DNA from: Actinomycetota bacterium
Lineage (GTDB): Bacteria; Zhuqueibacterota; Zhuqueibacteria; Residuimicrobiales; Krinioviventaceae
Length of the DNA: 8,658 nt
Direction of reading: 5' to 3'
Assembly (NCBI GenBank): GCA_011682565.1
Contig: JAACEJ010000112.1
Span: 1-8,658 of the forward strand
A model generated the notes under the pieces. The model saw only the letters and a list, made by a program, of their open reading frames with translations. It was not told the DNA's origin and did no database searches. Shown one piece after another: positions 6,023-8,658 of the stretch. Numbering within the stretch: the first letter of the stretch is position 1; every line of letters begins with the position of its first letter. The position numbers and the translations under genes are program-made.

Positions 6023-7153
6023 TCAATTTTGAAATTTTACAATCTCCAGAACAGATTGTACGATTTCAGTCGTTGCATTCGGAAAAGCTGCGTTTGCGGC
6101 AGCTTGTTGCATTTTTTTCAAAGTATTACTGTCATCTAATAACCGGGATATTTCTTTTGCCAGAACATATCCTTCCAGATCTTTTTCAACAATCACCACA
6201 GCCGCTCCACTCTTTTCAAGAGATCTGGCGTTGGCTACCTGATGGCCGGCAGCGGCGTAAGGATAAGGAATCAGAATCGAGGGCAATCTGCACATTGTGA
6301 TCTCGGCCAGTGTCATTGCTCCGGCACGTGAGATGACGAGATCGCTTGCGGCATAAGCCACTTGCATTTCATCGATATAATTCGAGACCCAAATCCTGTA
6401 CGAATATTTTTTTATCCTCTCCTTTACTTCCTGAAAACCGGTTTTCCCGGTGCTCCAAATAATCTGCACATCCGTTTCGTGCATCAGCATTTCCAACGAA
6501 TCCAGCATCGCGTGGTTAATGGCCACGGCTCCCTGGCTGCCGCCAAATACCAGGAGAGTCGGTTTTTCCGCTTTCAGATTGAAATGTTGTCGGGCTTGTT
6601 TTTTCGACAACCTGATTCTCAAGTCCCTTACCGGATTTCCACTGATAATTAAATTCGACTGCTTTTTAAAGTATTTCAGGGACTCTTTAAAACTCAGATG
6701 CACCTTTTTTACTCTCTTTGCCAGCAGTCTTGTCGTGACGCCGGGGTAACTATTCTGTTCCTGAATAAGTGTCGGATAACCAAGCAGCGACGCCATGAAA
6801 AGTACCGGACCGCTGACATAGCCGCCGGTTCCAACCACAGCCGCAGGTCTGATTTTAAACAAAATCCTGCCACATTGTAAAAGACTCCAAAGAACACGAA
6901 AAGGTACGACAATATTTGCCGGTGTTAGTTTTCTCGTCACTCCGCGAACGGAGATCAAATGTAGGGGATATCCATGTTCAGGAACGACTCTATTTTCAAT
7001 TCCTTTTTTCGTACCGACAAAATGAATTTCACATTCCTTGACCGTTTTCTCCAACTTTTGTGCAATCGCGAGCGCCGGATACAAATGTCCTCCTGTGCCT
7101 CCGCCGGCAAACAAAAAAACAACAGGATTTCCGGTTTTAGCACGTTCGCTCAC
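6023..7153 (-). CDS. murG: MurG, lipid II-forming N-acetylglucosaminyltransferase
   Basis: This peripheral inner-membrane enzyme transfers GlcNAc from UDP-GlcNAc to lipid I, giving lipid II. The 376-residue protein has both GT-B Rossmann domains. The N-terminal half carries FAGGGTGGHLYPALA (residues 15-29), GTGGYVSGP (108-116) and QEQNSYPG (131-138). The C-terminal donor-binding half carries VFGGSQGA (202-209), SRAGAMTLAE (275-284) and PYPYAAAGHQ (296-305). Length and motifs are those of a complete enzyme. The start is a GTG, supported by an AGGAG nine bases upstream within the last codons of ftsW; only five bases separate the two genes. ftsQ follows directly, whereas many bacteria have murC here. 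Confidence 0.96.
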   Translation of the reverse strand: MSERAKTGNPVVFLFAGGGTGGHLYPALAIAQKLEKTVKECEIHFVGTKKGIENRVVPEHGYPLHLISVRGVTRKLTPANIVVPFRVLWSLLQCGRILFKIRPAAVVGTGGYVSGPVLFMASLLGYPTLIQEQNSYPGVTTRLLAKRVKKVHLSFKESLKYFKKQSNLIISGNPVRDLRIRLSKKQARQHFNLKAEKPTLLVFGGSQGAVAINHAMLDSLEMLMHETDVQIIWSTGKTGFQEVKERIKKYSYRIWVSNYIDEMQVAYAASDLVISRAGAMTLAEITMCRLPSILIPYPYAAAGHQVANARSLEKSGAAVVIVEKDLEGYVLAKEISRLLDDSNTLKKMQQAAANAAFPNATTEIVQSVLEIVKFQN

Positions 7154-7158
7154 GTCTT

Positions 7159-8403
7159 TCAGCTCCTGCTTGCCGTTGCATACTTACCCTTGTATTTCTT
7201 TGCGACCCTTCCGCTGCTTTTCCGCTTCTTGAAGGCTGATCGATTCAGATGCTCCTCATACGTATTCCGATTCAAATAATTTGCATACGAAGGATCGCAT
7301 TGCGAAGATATATTAATGAGTAAGCCGACTGCTGCAAGATGAGAAACGAGCGCCGAGCCGCCGTAACTGATGAACGGCATTGGAATACCGGTCGTCGGGA
7401 CAATGCCAAGAGCAACCGAGGCATTGAGCATGGCATAGGTTGCAATGCACGCTGTAATTCCTCCAGCCAGCAGACGACCGTAACCATCAGGAGCATATTG
7501 CGCTATTTTCAGCCCACGATAAATAATCAATCCAAAAAGTACAAGAACGATGAGAGTACCGATAAAGCCGGCTTCCTCTCCAATAACCGAATAAATAAAA
7601 TCTTTATGCGCTTCAGGCAAAAATGCATACTTTTGACGGCTGTTGCCAATTCCCTGCCCCCAAAGTCCCCCCAGTGCCATCCCGATTAGTGATTGCTGTA
7701 ATTGCCAGGCAAGCGGTGCCCGATGCAGCAATTGATCAATAAATCTGTGCACACGCTCCAACTGATAGGGAGTTCGCATCATGTAAAGCATTGCCAGAGT
7801 TGTGAACGAAAGCATGGCGGACAACAGATACGAGAATTTTACATCAGCAAAATAAAACATAAGAAATGCGATGAGCCCGACAATAACAGCGGTACTCAGA
7901 TCCTTTTCCATGGCAATAAAAAAAACAACAAGACCAACCAAAGACATATAAGCAACGAATCCACTCCAAAATTCTTTTAGTTTTTCGCGCTTTTCATGGA
8001 GAATACGGGCCATCAACAGGATCAATGCATATCGTGCAAAATCCGAAGGTTGAAATTGCAGAGGCCCGAATTGCAGCCACCTCCTGGCTTCATTCGCTTT
8101 AATGACAAAAGGCATCCCCGAAAAAAGCAGCAAAAGCATAAAAATTCCAAAAGCATAGATAAGCGGAGAAATGCCGAGCCACTTGCGATAATCAACGCTG
8201 GCAATGATAACCATCAAGACAACACCAATAAATACCCGCACAAGCTGATTTTTGAAAAAGTATGCGGCATCACCGGTCGTTTGTTCCGCTTTGAAAGAGC
8301 TGGCAGAATAAACCGTCGCGGCTCCCAAAATAACCAGAAACAAAACACCAACGAGCAGCAAATAGTCGATTCGGCCTAAATCTATTTTCTTTTTATTTTT
8401 CAT
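7159..8403 (-). CDS. ftsW: FtsW, SEDS-family septal peptidoglycan glycosyltransferase
   Basis: This 414-residue protein has about ten membrane helices and polymerises lipid II at the septum with a cognate class B penicillin-binding protein. SEDS hallmarks are visible: ARRWLQFGPLQFQPSDFARY (residues 106-125), GQGIGNSRQKYAFLPEAHKDFIYSVIGEE read across 249-277 with the likely catalytic Asp at 268, and GIVPTTGIPMPFISYGGSA (333-351). Two local variants occur: EKDLSTA (166-172) where a Q-P-D-x-G-T form is common, and APLAWQLQQS (229-238) where a G-x-G-Y-Q form is common. The tail after the last helix (about 370-414) is strongly basic, with many Lys and Arg. Its position beside murG favours FtsW over RodA. 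The ATG lies nine bases after the mraY stop; GGTGA at the end of mraY may be its ribosome binding site. Confidence 0.93.
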   Translation of the reverse strand: MKNKKKIDLGRIDYLLLVGVLFLVILGAATVYSASSFKAEQTTGDAAYFFKNQLVRVFIGVVLMVIIASVDYRKWLGISPLIYAFGIFMLLLLFSGMPFVIKANEARRWLQFGPLQFQPSDFARYALILLMARILHEKREKLKEFWSGFVAYMSLVGLVVFFIAMEKDLSTAVIVGLIAFLMFYFADVKFSYLLSAMLSFTTLAMLYMMRTPYQLERVHRFIDQLLHRAPLAWQLQQSLIGMALGGLWGQGIGNSRQKYAFLPEAHKDFIYSVIGEEAGFIGTLIVLVLFGLIIYRGLKIAQYAPDGYGRLLAGGITACIATYAMLNASVALGIVPTTGIPMPFISYGGSALVSHLAAVGLLINISSQCDPSYANYLNRNTYEEHLNRSAFKKRKSSGRVAKKYKGKYATASRS

Positions 8404-8412
8404 AGTCGTAAA

Positions 8413-8658
8413 TCACCGAACTTTAAAAGTCGCGAGGGTTAAGAGTGCCAAAAGGATGCCGATGATCCAGAATCTTATGACAACTTTGCTTTCGTCCCAG
8501 CCAAGCAATTCGAAATGATGATGTATCGGCGCCATTTTAAAGACTCTTTTTCCCGTGCGTTTGAAATAAAAAACCTGAATAATGACGGAAAGGCTTTCGG
8601 CGACGAATATTCCGCAAATAATTAAAAGCAAAAGTTCTTTCTTTATCAAAATTGCAAC
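8413..8658 (-). CDS. mraY: MraY, phospho-MurNAc-pentapeptide translocase (C-terminal part)
   Basis: Only the last 81 codons are in the window; the gene runs off the right edge. MraY attaches phospho-MurNAc-pentapeptide to undecaprenyl phosphate, making lipid I at the inner membrane. The fragment includes the family's diagnostic motif MAPIHHHFELLGWDESKVV, whose His cluster is part of the active-site region. Hydrophobic helices lie on either side, and the end ATFKVR is typical. The reading frame is open to the edge (VAILIKKEL...), so the TTG near the edge is internal and not a start. ftsW follows after nine bases with no murD between them, which departs from the common mraY-murD-ftsW order. Confidence 0.95.
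   Translation of the reverse strand, partial: VAILIKKELLLLIICGIFVAESLSVIIQVFYFKRTGKRVFKMAPIHHHFELLGWDESKVVIRFWIIGILLALLTLATFKVR

Noticed and set aside
1..8658. CRISPR array, insertion sequence, tRNA or prophage features
   Set aside because: I saw no regularly spaced repeats, transposase, terminal inverted repeats of IS type, tRNA-like cloverleaf or phage genes.

Overview
The window is bacterial chromosome of moderate GC content. Most of it is the downstream half of a division and cell wall (dcw) cluster on the minus strand. Read in the direction of transcription, from the right edge leftward, the order is mraY (3' end only), ftsW, murG, a short ftsQ-like gene, ftsA and ftsZ. A lone plus-strand rpmB (ribosomal protein L28, zinc-binding form) faces the 3' end of ftsZ. 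Divergent from rpmB, a minus-strand pair encodes an NCS1-type nucleobase/cation symporter and an overlapping 58-residue membrane protein. MraY, MurG, FtsW, FtsQ, FtsA and FtsZ point to a peptidoglycan-making bacterium, most likely a diderm. I cannot name the phylum safely from this sequence.

Layout. 1-206 is non-coding, with several inverted repeats. 207-1774 (minus) is the symporter plus the small membrane protein, joined by an ATGA stop/start overlap. 1775-2049 is an AT-rich divergent promoter region with a 17-bp palindrome. 2050-2241 (plus) is rpmB, followed by a terminator hairpin and then a perfect 13-bp bidirectional terminator shared with the converging ftsZ transcript. 2334-2550 has no gene but holds a roughly 90-nt foldable element. 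2551-8658 (minus) is the dcw block. Spacing there is tight between mraY, ftsW, murG and ftsQ (9, 5 and 16 nt), and looser before ftsA (53 nt) and ftsZ (79 nt).

How the genes work together. MraY makes lipid I and MurG converts it to lipid II. FtsW polymerises lipid II at the septum. FtsQ is a membrane scaffold of the divisome. FtsA anchors FtsZ filaments to the membrane, and FtsZ forms the ring. The Mur ligase and D-Ala ligase genes that usually lie among these (murD between mraY and ftsW; murC, murB and/or ddl between murG and ftsQ) are absent, although the junctions are compact.

No wholly new system is evident. The items most worth a second look are the hidden 58-residue partner of the symporter, the reduced FtsQ, the FtsZ tail (nine-A run and unusual terminal peptide), the missing mur genes and the structured element after ftsZ.
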